64,000 bases of DNA, from NCBI GenBank assembly GCA_002900995.3, contig CM035310.1, positions 816,929 through 880,928 on the forward strand. The letters are read 5' to 3'. Positions 21,177-33,263 of the stretch are shown here, piece after piece. Made by a program: the position numbers and the translations under genes. Each line of letters opens with the position of its first letter. The first letter of the stretch is position 1. A model generated the notes under the pieces. The model saw nothing but the letters and a program-made list of their open reading frames with translations. It made no database searches and was not told where the DNA came from. The stretch is from Ganoderma boninense (taxonomy: Eukaryota > Basidiomycota > Agaricomycetes > Polyporales > Polyporaceae).

Positions 21177-22985
21177 TTAACGAATTTCCAGCTTAGCTTC
21201 CGGGAAGATCCTTTTCATCAGCCCACGGAACGGCGCCACGACTTCAACATCTCTGTCGCGGGGGCCAACTTCCTCTGAATCCTCCTTCGAGCAGTGTGTG
21301 ACATAGCTCACGGATAATTCACGTAGCCAATGCCGTGTATCCGGGAGGAGGAGCATGGACTCGTCGGCCGGTGAAGGATCGGACTCGGACTGCACCACTC
21401 TCAGGTAGCCGAGGCTGCGAAGGTGGGGGCAACGGCGGGCAAACGAAACGATGGACTCGACGTCCGCGCTCTGGTGGACCCTAGCCCATGTCCCGTCTTC
21501 GTCGCTGTCATGGTAAAGGCGAAACGTCTCGAGGTCCGGCCACGCCTCTGCAAACGCGCGGAAGTCGGCGGGGGAATACGACACAATGGGGCCGTGGAAC
21601 CACACTTTGAAGCTCCGCAAGGCGCGATGAGAGAGCAGCGGGGCGACGAGCTCGGCGAGCGGTGCGCCGGCTTCCTGGTTACCAAGGTAGCCTACCCTGG
21701 GCATCCACTCTTGGGTGCTATCCCACTCGAACCCCGTGAGGGAGGGGCATTTCGCGAGGAGGGTGCGGAGGTGGCCTGGGAGCTCTGTGGACATGGTGTT
21801 GGAGTCTGTGTGCCACTCGGAGACGGAGAAACTTTGCAGCCGGGGAGCGTCGACGTGGGCGAGGAAGACGCCGACTCCGCCGAACGCATGACAGGACATT
21901 TTGAGGCTACGAAGCTCTTTAAATGTCATGCGCTGCTCGGGAGGTTGCCAGGAATGTTGAAGGCTGAAGGTAAGAGATTGGAGGTGAGGGAGGGTGGCGA
22001 GGGGGCGGAGATAGTCCAGTTGGATGAATGCACCGCTACGATGCAGCTCGAGATGGCGCAGATGAGGATGCGAGCAGGGCAGCAATTTCACATCCTCGGG
22101 ATCCAGATGTGGCACAAGGACATCTAGGGTCTGAATGGAAGAGAAAGCTCCTGCCCCTAGGGCACTCTTCAGTCGTCTGACGTCCCCTTCTTCCACCCGA
22201 GGAATAGACACCTCGAGTTCACGTATGCCGTGCCCGGACGGGTTCAGAAGGAGCAATAACCCCATGTCGATAGGGATGTTGTCAAAATCCATAGTCCGCA
22301 CCGCCGCCCGAGTCAAGTGTGGAAGAACGGGTTTGCCACTGGCAAACGCAGCAGAAACTTGACACCAGAAAGTGTCTTCCAGCGGCTTCGCAGGCATACC
22401 GAAGGGCACACCACGATAGCGCACAAACGGGTAGACAATGATCTCGTGGACGAGAGCAGCATATTCTTGGAATCGTTTCCAGCCCGACGCGTGGGTCGCC
22501 GGTGTGCCGCACATTTCCTAAGTAGAAAAGATATTACAACCTCATTCAATGGAAGGTGCAAGATACACTCACCACGGTGGACCATCCTGCCAATATTCTC
22601 TACGAAGCCTGTGCGCGATCCCGACCACACAAAGAAGGTGTTCCAATGGCGTTTCGCTGGGGAGAGAGCGCCACATTATGGTAAGAACTGGTTGAGTGAA
22701 GCTGCTGTGGACTCTTGCTAAGCGAGACAACGCTTTGCGAGCGGATTTTGAATCATCTGGTTCTTTGAGATTGCCGGTGCGGGGTGTGGGATCAGGAGTA
22801 AGATGTGAGAGGATATGATAGAAGGTATCCATATCGATATTGGGCACGCGGGAGCCTGAGTCGTTGCCATTACTTGGTATGAGGCCTGAGGCCTGAGGCA
22901 GGAGACCGTGGTGAGTCAAAATCGATGAGGACAAGCTAAAGATCGATGTTTGATCACGATGTCGATCTGACTCGTGGCTGTGCAA
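21177..22985 (-). pseudogene. F-box locus F8 (subfamily II), exon 2 intact, exon 1 out of phase
   Basis: Exon 2 (21177-22517) is a full, uninterrupted family body. It starts EMCGTPATHASGWKRFQEYA, has GPIVSYSPADFRAFAEAWPDL, and ends FRGLMKRIFPEAKLEIR. Exon 1 has the F-box-like helices (MDTFYHILSHLTPDPTP, SARKALSRLARVHSSFTQPVLTIMWRSLP). Two problems appear. The splice site (intron 22518-22572, GTGAGT...ACTTAG) leaves two bases where sisters leave none, so exon 2 would be read out of frame. The conserved MATT start (ATG at 22870) is also out of frame with the helices, leaving only an upstream in-frame ATG at 22985. Likely a recent pseudogene with a one-base loss at the exon 1 end, unless there is a sequence error or alternative splicing. 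Confidence 0.6.
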
Positions 22986-23176
22986 TGCACTTGTATGTAA
23001 GTACGAAGAGGCTCAGTCGCCGGAGCGGCCTCATCCTTCCCGACTCTTGCCCGGAGCAGAAAATAATAAATACATCCAAAACATACTTGCCACGGCGTGT
23101 TCGTAGGACATACAACATAATTTCCGATGAGCAGGGCTGCCAGTGCTAACCAGAACGCTTACATGGCCCAGCACTG

Positions 23177-24808
23177 TCATCCTTCGAGGTGCAGTGTTGC
23201 GGACGGAAACACCTGCACCAGCAATCCGCGAAACTGCGCCACCAGCTCTTCATGGCGGTCCCTATCCTGCCCTCGCCGGGCACCCACGACTTTGTCCACG
23301 GACAGCTCCCGCAGCCAGTGCCGCGCAGGAGGGCAGCGTTCGAACTCGAGCAGCGCCCCAGACCCGAACCGCTCCACCCTCGGAAGCGCGAGCCTTCGCA
23401 GCCCGGGACAGTTGCGCGCAAACTCGAAGAGCGTCCCGACGTCCGCGTAGCGCTCCCCGCGTTTCCAGGTACCGGTGCCGTCGTCCCGTTCGTCGCCCAG
23501 GCAGAAATGCTCGAGGTCCGGCCATGCCTCCGCACACCCGCGGAAGTCCGCCGGGGTGTAGGGCACGATCGGGCCGCAGAGCTGCATCTCGAAGTGCCGC
23601 AGGGTGCGGCGCTCGAGCAGCGGCGCGACGAGCTCTGTGAGGGGCGCGTCGGCTCGTCGTGTGCCCGAGGAGTGTTTCCGGTTCTTCCAGACCTGGGTGC
23701 TGGTCCAGCTGAACGTCGTGAGGGCAGGGCATTTCGCCAGCAGGGTGCGGAGGTAGTTTGGGAATTCCTGGGAGATGTGGCTCGAGTCTTTACGTGTCTC
23801 GGAGAGGGAGAAGCTTTGGAGCCGGGGGACGTTGAGGTGGGTGAAGAGGATGTCGCTGAGGCTCGAGGTTGACACTGTAAGGCTAAGAAGCCCTGCGAGA
23901 GTAAGGGGGTATGAAGAATCAGAGAAACCCATGTGAGAGACGCTGAGATGTTCGAGGTTAGGGAGATCGGCGAGGGGGCGGAGGTCATTGAGGTCCATCG
24001 ATGCGCGTTCGAGCTTGAGGGAGCGTAGGCATGGGTATGACTGAGGAAGCGACTCCATATTCAGCAAGGACGCCAGGTTTTGTGCGTCCATCGAAAGTAC
24101 CAGAATGTTTTCAGTCGACGAGAAAGAGGCTGCGAGTGCTCTCTTGAGCAGCTTGATGTCCCCTTCCCTTGCTCTAGGGAACGTGAGAGAGAGTTCGCGT
24201 ATAGATGGGTTCAGGAGGCGAAATACGCCCTTGTCGATAGGATGGAGAGAACTGTAGCTGCGAAGAGTCGCCTCTTTTAGACGTGGAAGAATGGGCGCGT
24301 CGCCAGCGGGTGAAGATAATTGACACCAGAAGGTGTCTTCCAACAGCCTCGGAGGACCGCGAGCAGACGGGACGAACGGATCGATGATGATTTCTTCCAC
24401 GAGCGTGGCGTATTCCTGGAATCTCAACCAGCCGTCGTTGTGCGCTGCTGGCGTTCTGTGTAACTCCTTGGAAACATGTAATCAATTGAATCAGCCTGGA
24501 CAACAAACACCACACACCAGAGTAGGTTGATCCGGCTGCTGATGGAGAGGCGCACGAGCGATCCCGACAATGAGAAGAACATGCTCCAGCGACTTTTGAC
24601 TAGGGAGAGAGCGCCACATCGCAGCCAGAGCTGGCCGAGTAAAGCTGGTGTGGACCCGTGCTAAGCGAGACAAGGTCTGGCGGGCCAATTTTGAGCCGGG
24701 CGTTTCTTGAAAGGTAATGTAGTCGTAGGCTTTGGTGTCTGGTGAGAGATATGGGAGGATGTGATAGAGAATATCATGCATTCCTCTTAGAGGGCGAGCC
24801 GTGGGCAT
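23177..24808 (-). CDS. F-box protein F9 (subfamily II), two exons
   Basis: Probable SCF substrate receptor of 526 aa. Exon 1 (24518-24808) starts MPTARPLRGMHDILYHILPY and includes the RQTLSRLARVHTSFTRPALAAMWRSLPS helices. A 51-nt intron (24467-24517, GTGTGT...TTCCAAG) joins in phase to exon 2 (23177-24466): ELHRTPAAHNDGWLRFQEYA. The body has the family marks GPIVPYTPADFRGCAEAWPDL, EFARNCPGLRRLALP, RHWLRELSV and FRGLLVQVFPSA. No stop or frameshift. The ATG chosen matches the start position of F10 and F12 relative to the first helix. Lies head-to-tail between F8 and F10, with about 390 bp of gene-free sequence on its 5' side. Confidence 0.85.
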
Positions 24809-25199
24809 GGTGTGCAACTGAGCTGGTGGTTCGCGGTCAAGGATAAAGGATAATGTTCGTTGGCGCTCGCAGGATAACGATAAGCGCGTGCCATCCGCAT
24901 AGGCGCTTATGTAGGGTAGAGCGATCCCCAATCGAGCCTTGGGTACCGTTGATTACTACAAGCTCAAGTCCTTGAGTAAGCTTGTTTTGCCTTAGTTAAA
25001 ATCAGGGAAGCTGCTGGAGTTTGCGGTGCGCGCTCTTGGTCCCAGGACCTCGCCTGAGTGTGCGAGCTCGCCGCGGCGAACGCTCTCGGCTCCAGCAGTG
25101 GCCTGCCACCAGATATCCGACTCCTCAACTCCTTATACACGTCTATCAAACCCCCACTGAATATTTACAGGTGTTCTTCCATTTATCAGGTCATCTCTG

Positions 25200-26972
25200 T
25201 CAATGATCTGGTACGATAGAGTCCATCGTCATCACAATCGCAAGCTGCAACTGGCTGCGAATAACCGCAGACCGAAACACCTTCGCCATCAAGCCACAGA
25301 ACTGCACCACGTCCTCTCGGCGGCGATCCTCGTCCTGCTCAGCACGGTATGCACAGGAACACGTTGAAGGCATGGCCACCCCTTCGACGAACAAGTCGCG
25401 CAGCCAGTGAGGCGCAGGAGCGCAGTTCGCCCACTCACCTACCACTGCCAGCTCGTCGGAGGATGAATCGAAGCGAACCACTGGGACGCGGAGACTACAG
25501 AGACGCGGACAGCAGCGAGCGAATACGACGACCGACTCGACATCCACATACCGCTCCACCCAGCCGTATTTTTCATCCGCCTCGTGGAACAGGTCGAACG
25601 TCTCGAGGTCCGGCCACGCCTCCGCCATCGCGCGGAGATCCGCAGTGGTGTGCGGCACGATGGGGCCGCGAAACGACAGCGAGACGTGCCGCAGAGCGCG
25701 ATGCGCGAGCAGGGGTGCGATGAGCACTGCGAGGGGCGCGTCGGTCCGCCGCGCGCCCGTGTAGCCATACCTGGGCATCCACATCTGTCTGCTGGACCAC
25801 TTGAACGTCGTGAGGGAGGGGCATTTCGTTATGAGGGCGTGGAAGTGATGTGGGAGCCTTTGGGACAGGTCGTGAGACTGCTCGTGTGTCTCGGTGAGCG
25901 CGAAGGTGTGGAGGCGGGGAAATTCAACATGGGCGAAGAGGGTGCCGACGACGCCGAACTCGTAGCAGGAAATTTCGAAGCTGCGGAGCGTGGAGAACGC
26001 GATTGGGATTGGAAGATCGAAGGGGTCCCAGGAATGCAGACAGATGCTGAGGCGTTCAAGCTTTGGGAGAGCGGTGAGGTGGCGGAGACAGCTGAACTCG
26101 ATGGGTTTGCAGAGCCCGAAGGGCCGGCTGCAACCGAGCTTGAGGTCGCGCAGATTACGGTGTAGACGGGGAAGCAACTCTGTATCAAGGAATGGTACTG
26201 GATCTTCAGTTTCCAATGACAGCCTCTCTAGCTGTTGCATCGGGAGATAACCGGCGAGGGCCCTCGTGAGCAGTCCAACTTGGTCTGTAAATTCCGATGG
26301 TTCGATGAAAGCGATATCAAGCTCCCGCAAAGATGGCGTGATGAGAAGACGCAACAAACCCGCGTCGAAGGGGCGGAGAGTCCTGATACTGCGGAGAATG
26401 GCGAGTTTCTAAGCGAGGGAGAATTGGACCGTCGTCCAAGGCAGAAGATAGTCGACACCAGAAAATATCTTCCTGCAGCTGCGCAGTCATATCAGGTACG
26501 TCCTCAGAGTGAACATCCTCAGAGTGAACGAAAGGATCGATGACGATTTCATGTACCAGTGAAGCGTAGTCTTGAAACCGTCTCCAGCCCGATCCATGGG
26601 TCATAGGCAAGGAAGTTCTGCCCGTCTCCTGCCAACTAGGTCAGCGTTGAAATCAACTTGGAATGCTAGATCCACACGCACCAAAGTGGCCATCTCCCAC
26701 TCTTCTTTCGGATGTCGCCGAGCGATCCCCACGACGCAAAGAAGATTCTCCAATGGCTGTTCGCTAGGGAGCGAGCGCCACAGAGCGGCTAGAGCTGGCC
26801 GCGTAAAGCTGCTGTGGGACCTGGCTAAGCAAGCCAAGGCTTTGCGAGCAGCCCGCGACTCATGTCTCTCCTCGAATTTGGTGTCGAGGTCTTTAGGGTC
26901 AGGAGTAATATATGAGAGAATGTGATAGAAGACGTCGTGAACGCCCGCTCGAGGCGAGGGAGTTGTTGCCAT
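25200..26972 (-). pseudogene. F-box pseudogene F10 (subfamily II), one frameshift
   Basis: Exon 1 (26682-26972) starts MATTPSPRAGVHDVFYHILS. A 53-nt intron (26629-26681, GTGCGT...GGCAG, with GCTGAC) joins in phase to exon 2: ETGRTSLPMTHGSGWRRFQDYA. Near 26405 the frame breaks: after ILPRLE the in-frame reading ends in a stop, while the frame one base away continues AILRSIRTLRPFDAGLLRLL and then runs open to 25200. A single lost base in the Leu-Glu-Lys stretch explains it. Everything downstream is conserved, including GPIVPHTTADLRAMAEAWPDL. The tail is about 20 residues longer than in sisters. Either a young pseudogene or an assembly error. Confidence 0.7.
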
Positions 26973-27375
26973 GATGAGATGAGAGACGGACTCAGGTTGA
27001 CAATGACGGTTACCAGAGAGTGCAAGTTCAAGGTTTCTTACGAGGGGTAGAGGCTCGGAAGGGTCGCAGTCGAGGACATGGAGGTGCAACGTGAACCAGT
27101 GAGACTGGCCAGTGGCTCGTCGCGCCCACTGCCCAGAGTCCAGACGAAAATTGAAAATTGGCGCTGGCCATTCGGGATCAGCCGAGGCGTGTGATCTTAC
27201 CGATTAGCCACACGAAAGACTCCAAATACTGAGATGATAAGCCCCAGTCATTTTCACCACCAACTCTAGCATGCGCACGAGTACAGGTAGTTTATATAAT
27301 TGCTAATCATTTGCATTTTCAGCTGGCGGATATTGTTAGGGCAAGCCGTCAACACGGCTTCCACAGTCATACAAG
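26973..27375. other. No gene; region where the 3' half of F11 is missing
   Basis: About 400 bp between F10 and the broken end of F11. No family similarity was seen, so the lost 3' half of F11 is not simply displaced here. Confidence 0.55.
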
Positions 27376-28328
27376 CTAACTTGAACGGTGAGATCCTCGA
27401 GGTGGCGGAGAGTGGAGAGGTAGGTGGCGGAGGCTATAGAGCTCGATGGCTGCTCCGTAAAAATGATCAAGCTTGAGGGTGCGTAGTCGAGGATGCAAGC
27501 TAGGGAGTGATTCGATATCCAAAAACTGGTCCAGATATGTCCCCTCGAGCAGTACGCCTACTTGCAGTACCTCCAGGTTCTGCAGAGACGGGACACAGTC
27601 CTTAAACGCCCTCTGGAACCGTTTGAGCTGCTCCTTCGATGTCCAAGGGAGAATGATGTCGAGTTCACGTATGGAGGGGTTTAGAAGTCGCAACTCGCCT
27701 GCGTTGATCGGCCGACTGTCCATGCTCTGAATACTCGCGACCTCCAAACGAGGAAGGATACACGTGATGCCAAACGCAGAAGACAGTCGGAACCAAAATG
27801 TGTCTTCCAGGGGCGGCGTATGATAATTGAAGTTATCTGAGCGAAGAGCGGGATTGACAACGATCTCCCGCACCAGAGATGCGTACTCCTGGAACCGCAT
27901 CCAGCCCGATTTATGGGTTTCAAGCGTTCCACACAACTCCTAGAACACACGTCAGTGGCGTAACTTGAGCTGAAGGCTGAGACGAAGGGATGCATTATGG
28001 ATATACACACCAATGGAGGCATATCCATATCCGGATCTTGTTTCAGAGGTCGCCGTGCGATCCCAACGACACACAGAAGGTGTTCTAGTGCCTCCGTGTT
28101 CGGGAGCGTGCGCCACATCGCAGCCAGTGCTGAGCGAGTAAAGATGCTGTTGGACCGTGCCAGGCAAGCCAAGGCATTTCGATCAGACCACGACTGAAAA
28201 CTTCCGTCGATATACGCACCATCCGAAGCTCTGGGGGTAGGACCGAGATGTTCGAGAATATGATAGAAAATATCGGCGTGAAGGCCCGTCAGACTCTGAG
28301 TCGGGGCTGGGGAGGGAGTCGGAGCCAT
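27376..28328 (-). pseudogene. F-box pseudogene F11 (subfamily II), 3'-truncated
   Basis: Exon 1 (28011-28328) starts MAPTPSPAPTQSLTGLHADI and has the usual helices. A 71-nt intron (27940-28010, GTGTGT...TTCTAG) joins in phase to exon 2: ELCGTLETHKSGWMRFQEYA. The body is conserved for about 185 residues, then shifts frame near 27410 (after SLRHL, with LSTLRHLEDL in the other frame). Similarity ends altogether around 27370, so roughly the last 250 residues of the family are absent. Not functional as a full receptor; a short F-box-only product is formally possible. Confidence 0.8.
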
Positions 28329-28663
28329 GCTGAAATTCGATGGGATTATTGAGAGGGACAAGTAGCGGAACACTCGCCAAACTTTGAGCAGGATGCGAAG
28401 ATTAGAAATTGTGATCGTGTGTCAAGGGAGAGTGCATGATGCACTCGAACTCGTTTGATCGCCATCGCCGATAACTAGCGCTATTAGCGCCAAGCGCTCG
28501 TCATTCGCTGGTCTCTCACTGTGGGTTGTGCAGCGCGACTGAGCATGGCGTACCTCATATCGATATTTCGGGTCACTGGCACCATAAATTCATCACCCAT
28601 AATAGGCACTTATGGCTACTCTACAAGTCATCCCGAGCTCGAATCGGACATCGTAGTAATCCG

Positions 28664-30338
28664 TCATACACTAGTCATACAGAGTCTAACAGTCACAGAC
28701 TCGAAGACCATGTCCATCAGCCCACGGAACAGCCCCACCTCTTCTAGAGAGCAGTCCTCGACCTTCTCAGCCACAGAACAGACAACGCGGTCGACGCACA
28801 ACTCACGCGGCAGCCGGCGCTGCGGCAAAGGCGGTTCAACTCGGCGTGCCCACTCGCTGGCAAATGCAGAAGAGGAGTCAAACAGCACCATCGGGAGGTG
28901 GATACTGCGAAGACGGTGGCAGTGGCGGATGAATGCAGCGATGGACTCGAGGTCCGCATACCGCTCCGCCCAGCTGTAGTGCTCGTCCTGGCACTCATCG
29001 CTGAGGCTGACCGTCTCGAGGTCCGGCCATGCCTTCGCCATCGCGCAGAAGCGATCGGGCAAGTATGGCACAATGGGGCCCTCAAAAGACATGGAGAAGT
29101 GTCGCATGGCGCGATGGGCAAGCAGTGGGGCGACGAGATGGGTGAGTGGCGAGCCGGCCTGCCGCTCGCCGAAGTAGCCTATCCGCGGCACGCAGGACTG
29201 CTTGCTGACCCACCTGAACCGCGTCAGGGAGGGGAACTTCGTTACAAGGGTGTCGAGGTAGCGAGGCAGAGTATGGGACAGGTTGTGGGAGTCCTTATGC
29301 ATCTCGAAGACAGTGAAGGTGCGGAGTTGCGGGGCGTTGACCCGGTCGAGGAGGACGCCGACGACGACGGGCTCGCCGCAGGTGATTAAGAGGATACGGA
29401 GCTGCGGGAATTCCATACGAAGGTTCGGTGGTTCCGGTCCTCTGAGATGCAGATGGATGCTGAGGTCTTGGAGGTCAGGGATATTAGCAAGGAGGGGGAG
29501 ACTGCCGAGCTCGATGGACGGGCTGCGATGCAGCTTGACGCAGCGTAAACGTGGATGGAAAATCGGAAGTAATTCCATGCTCAGGAACGGTGCCATATCC
29601 CATACTTCCATCGTAAGCACTTCCAAGTGCGGCATCGACAAGAAAAAGACAGAGAGGGCTTTCCCGAGCTGTTCAAGCTCCTCCCGAGATGATTGAGAGG
29701 AGGCGACATGAAAATCGCGGACGGAAGACATGTTCACAAGGCGCAACACGCCCGTATCGATGGCACGAGGTTTGCTCGTGCGACGGGTGATGGTCACTCC
29801 CTCCAAGTGAGGCAGGATGGGTGTGTCGCCACATGCCGAGAGTAGTCGACACCAGAACGTGTCTCGCAGCAGCTCCGCGTTGAAATCCTGCGGGCCATAA
29901 AGTGGGACGACGATGATGTTTCGCACCCGCGATGCGTACTCTTGGAACCGTGCCCAACCCGATCCATGGGTTGCAGGGGTTCCGCACAGTTCCTATCAGA
30001 CACGTCAGTGCTGTTATAACCCTAGGACGTTTCATTACACGCACCAGAGGCGGCCCACTCCACTCTCCCGGAGGGGGCCTCCGTGCGATCCCGACAACAC
30101 AGAGAAGGTGCTCCAACGGTTTTGGGCTGGGGAGTGAGCACCACATCTTGTCCAGAGCGGGCTGAGTAAAGCTACTGTGTGTCCTTGCTAGGCAACACAG
30201 AGCCTTCCGAGCAGAAATCGACTCGTGTAGTTCTCTGGAGCCGAACCAAGGGGCGCCGGCTTTCGGATCTGGAGTAAGATGGGAGAGAATGTGGTAGAAG
30301 ATGTCGTGAAGGCCAGTCAGAGGGAGAGTCGCTGCCAT
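28664..30338 (-). CDS. F-box protein F12 (subfamily II), two exons
   Basis: Probable SCF substrate receptor of 540 aa. Exon 1 (30045-30338) starts MAATLPLTGLHDIFYHILSH, with ARKALCCLARTHSSFTQPALDKMWCSLPS. A 52-nt intron (29993-30044, GTGCGT...TGATAG, with CACTGAC) joins in phase to exon 2 (28664-29992): ELCGTPATHGSGWARFQEYA. The body has GPIVPYLPDRFCAMAKAWPDL and FRGLMDMVFESV. No stop or shift. The gene lies head-to-tail with F11; about 335 bp without a gene separate them. Confidence 0.87.
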
Positions 30339-30537
30339 GGTGCAGTGAGGGATGGAACAATATACTAAAAAGCTTGTTTAACAACTCTATGGCGAAAAGC
30401 ACGAAGGCTCGAAAGGACGGTCGAGGACAAGACTCAACCGATGTTGAAGTTCACTCGAAGATCGTGATAAGCGCGTGTCCTCCTGCCTGAGTGATTTGGC
30501 GCTTATTATAATTAACCCCTCGGTGCTTGGGCGTGTG

Positions 30538-30560
30538 GCTGCTGCTGCTGCTGCTGCTGC
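30538..30560. repeat. GCT trinucleotide repeat
   Basis: Seven GCT units plus GC, in the intergenic stretch between F12 (5' side) and the F13 stop. No coding frame is evident around it. Confidence 0.9.
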
Positions 30561-30689
30561 GAGGGATGTAGTTAGGATCCTTGCCGCTCTTAGGTACATA
30601 GTCCGAAATCTACCACCTTCCCCCGTCCCCCGCCCCCGCGCGGACGAATACAGCATAGTCTTTGCTGTAACCCAGACAGAATACCCGGT

Positions 30690-32583
30690 TCACCGTGACG
30701 CGAAGGACAGCCTGGACCCGCCTGAACACCCCGGACACGAAACACCTTCCACATTCACAACGGCCCAGTCGCCCTCCACAACGAGCCTGAGCCTTTTCTC
30801 CCGAAACGCGGAGGCGACGAGCGGGAAGGCATCGCTCACAACCTCCGATACCTTCCCAACCAATTGCAAGTCCGTCCTCCCTAGCGGCAACAAGACCTGC
30901 GGTACGACCAATGCTCGCAGCCCATGCGGCTCATATGCATCACGACTGGGGAGCGCAACGACTGGAGTCTCCTCCGGGTTTCCCAACTTGAACTCCATGG
31001 CCGGGAGATGGAGCACGCGCAGCCGCGGGCAGCACCGCGCGAAATGCGCGAGCGCGACGTCGAGCGGGCCGCCACGGGCCCGGAGTCGCCCCCGTTCCAG
31101 TCCCCGGTCCCACATCGCAAAGCCGAAGTACGGCCAGACGTGGAGGTGGAACGCCTCCAGGGCGCGCAGGCTCTCCGCCACGGCGCGCCAGTCCGCGGGC
31201 GTGCACATGATGTCGAAGTAGCTCGGAAACCCGAGCGAGAGGGTACGGAGAGACGAGAGGGAGAGGAGCGGGTGCATGAGGTCGAGCAGGTTGCATGGGA
31301 AGGTGTCCTTGACTGTCGGGAAGCCGTATGCGACTGAGGTTCGCGAGGGCCGGAGGCGGCCGGGCGATGTGGATACTGCGAGGCTCGAGATGTCGGGGTG
31401 TCTGGTGGAAATCGTGCTGAAGCATTGGGTTGCGGCAGCGGCGAGCGAGGCTGCTGGCTCGCCGTAGTCCCAGCCGATGAGGGAGAGCGTGTGCAGCGAT
31501 GGGAGGCGCACGATGTCGAGGAGTGCGCTGAGATTGGGCCAGGTACCTTGTAGGATGAGGGCCGCGAGGGAGTCGAACACGAGTGAGGTCACAATTCCTA
31601 CATGGAGCTGTGAGGAAAGCGAGATTGACAGGAACTGAAGGGCCGGTAGTGTAGACATGATCCGGAGTTCTTCGAGGTCGAGCTGCGGGAACACTTCGAG
31701 ACGGCGCACGGAAGAGCAGCATGTCTAGACGAGAGGGGCGCCGAGGATGGAAGGAGGCAGCTCCAGATGAAGTTCTTCGATCTCGGGGGCTGAGCGGAAG
31801 CTCTGGGAGAACAAGCAGCGCAACTTGTCTTCCAATGGCGGCCACGTGCAAGCGCTCTCGAGGTTGAAATTGAGCCTGCGGACTGAGGGGGAGATGAGCG
31901 CAAGAGCGCCTGGGGTAATAGCTCGGGTAGATATGTGGCAGAAGGCGATGGACATAAGCTTCGGCAGGATCGGAGCGCCACCCGTACGAGACCGTAGATC
32001 CACCCAAATACCACACCACAATGGGCCATCGAACGAGAACAGGGTGATTGAGCGGACGCGTGACCCGTACTCCATGAATCGCGACCATCCCGGATGGATG
32101 CGGGGGTCATCGACGTTCCGCAAAAACTGAAAGAAAGACGCAAGTTAGATACGCTCATGCTCATGAATCAAGAGCGGGAAGCCTCACGTATTTGATGTCA
32201 TACCCTCTTGACCGTCTCCAACGTTCCTCGTACTCCTCTGCAGCTCCTGAAAGCCGGTATGCTCCCTCGTCTTGGTTCGGCAGCTGGTAACGTCTAGCTT
32301 TGTTCCTTCCAAGGTCTTCTCGGGGCTTCTCCATATCTGCGACTTTAAGTGCGCACAGGAGGTCGGCAAGAGGCTGGTCGTCAGGCAGTCGCCTCCATAA
32401 CACATCCAGTGCTGGTCCGGCGAAGCCCTGGCAAGTCCTTGCAGCGATAGCTAGGGACCGCCGTGACTCGTATACCGCATCGTCGTCGAGCTGGTGGACC
32501 GGGTCGAGGTAGGAAAAGACGTGGTAGAAAACGTCGGGCACGTCGGGCAGGGTACGTGTCGTACGAGGAGTGGCACTGGCCAT
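30690..32583 (-). pseudogene. F-box locus F13 (subfamily III), one premature stop
   Basis: Exon 1 (32188-32583) starts MASATPRTTRTLPDVPDVFY, with SRRSLAIAARTCQGFAGPALDVLWRRLPDDQPLADLLCAL. A 61-nt intron (32127-32187, GTGAGG...TTTCAG) joins in phase to exon 2: FLRNVDDPRIHPGWSRFMEYG. The frame is interrupted once by TAG at 31725-31727, between GAPLV and TCCSSVRRLEVFPQLDL. The frame is the same before and after, and the downstream part is fully open to 30690. One C-to-T change (CAG to TAG) would explain it. The truncated product would still have the F-box and about 130 residues of exon 2. A TATA-like box lies upstream of the ATG. Confidence 0.75.
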
Positions 32584-33263
32584 GGTGGAGTTTGGCAGGG
32601 AGGAGCAGACTGCGTATACCTCCACGCTGAATTCTGCTTTATAACGGCGTCGCGCGCATCGCTCAAAGTGCCTCAATGGATGCCATTCATAGTGGATGCA
32701 TTGTCTTTGTCGTCAGACGGTGTCCTGCGCCTACAAAGGCCAGTGGGCGGAGATCGCGATAATAAGCATTGTGCGGGAAAAACGAGTTATGTGTGGGTTT
32801 ACGTACAAGTGCAGCAGGCTTGAAACGGAAGATAGGAGGCCCGAAAGCTTCATGCTGTCTTTATTTTTGTGTGAGAAGTTAACCAGCGGAGTAAGATCAA
32901 AGCCTAGCGACAATATGTGAGTACTTCGTCGTTGATGATGGTCGTTTGAGTCGGAGTGGCCGCTGGCGGCATGGAATGGTGCGGGAGAGCGCCTGTCGGT
33001 TCGCCGCGGCTCCGGTCAGTTCCGTGGCCCAACCTGCAGCTTCCCTTGGTCTCCGAGTCCCTGCATCTGTTTCTCAACAATCCGAAAGAGAGTACGTTTT
33101 ACGCCCATATCTAAAATGGTTAAAGCTAATAAGTATTTCGGGAGGAAGACTGAGAATCTGTAGCCTTGTACTGCGCAGAATTTCAAATTCTGCGGGCGCT
33201 GAACCGCGGGGTTCTCTGAAGTCTGGATGTGACTCCCTTCTCTCCTGATCCACCAACCTCTTC
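32584..33263. other. Divergent intergenic region between F13 and F14
   Basis: No gene. The region lies between two divergently transcribed F-box loci, so it probably holds both promoters; one TATA-like box is listed separately. Confidence 0.55.
32636..32645 (-). promoter_or_regulatory. TATA-like box upstream of F13
   Basis: GTTATAAAGC on the minus strand, about 55 bases before the F13 ATG at 32583. Position and sequence suit a core promoter, but no transcript evidence is available. Confidence 0.45.
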
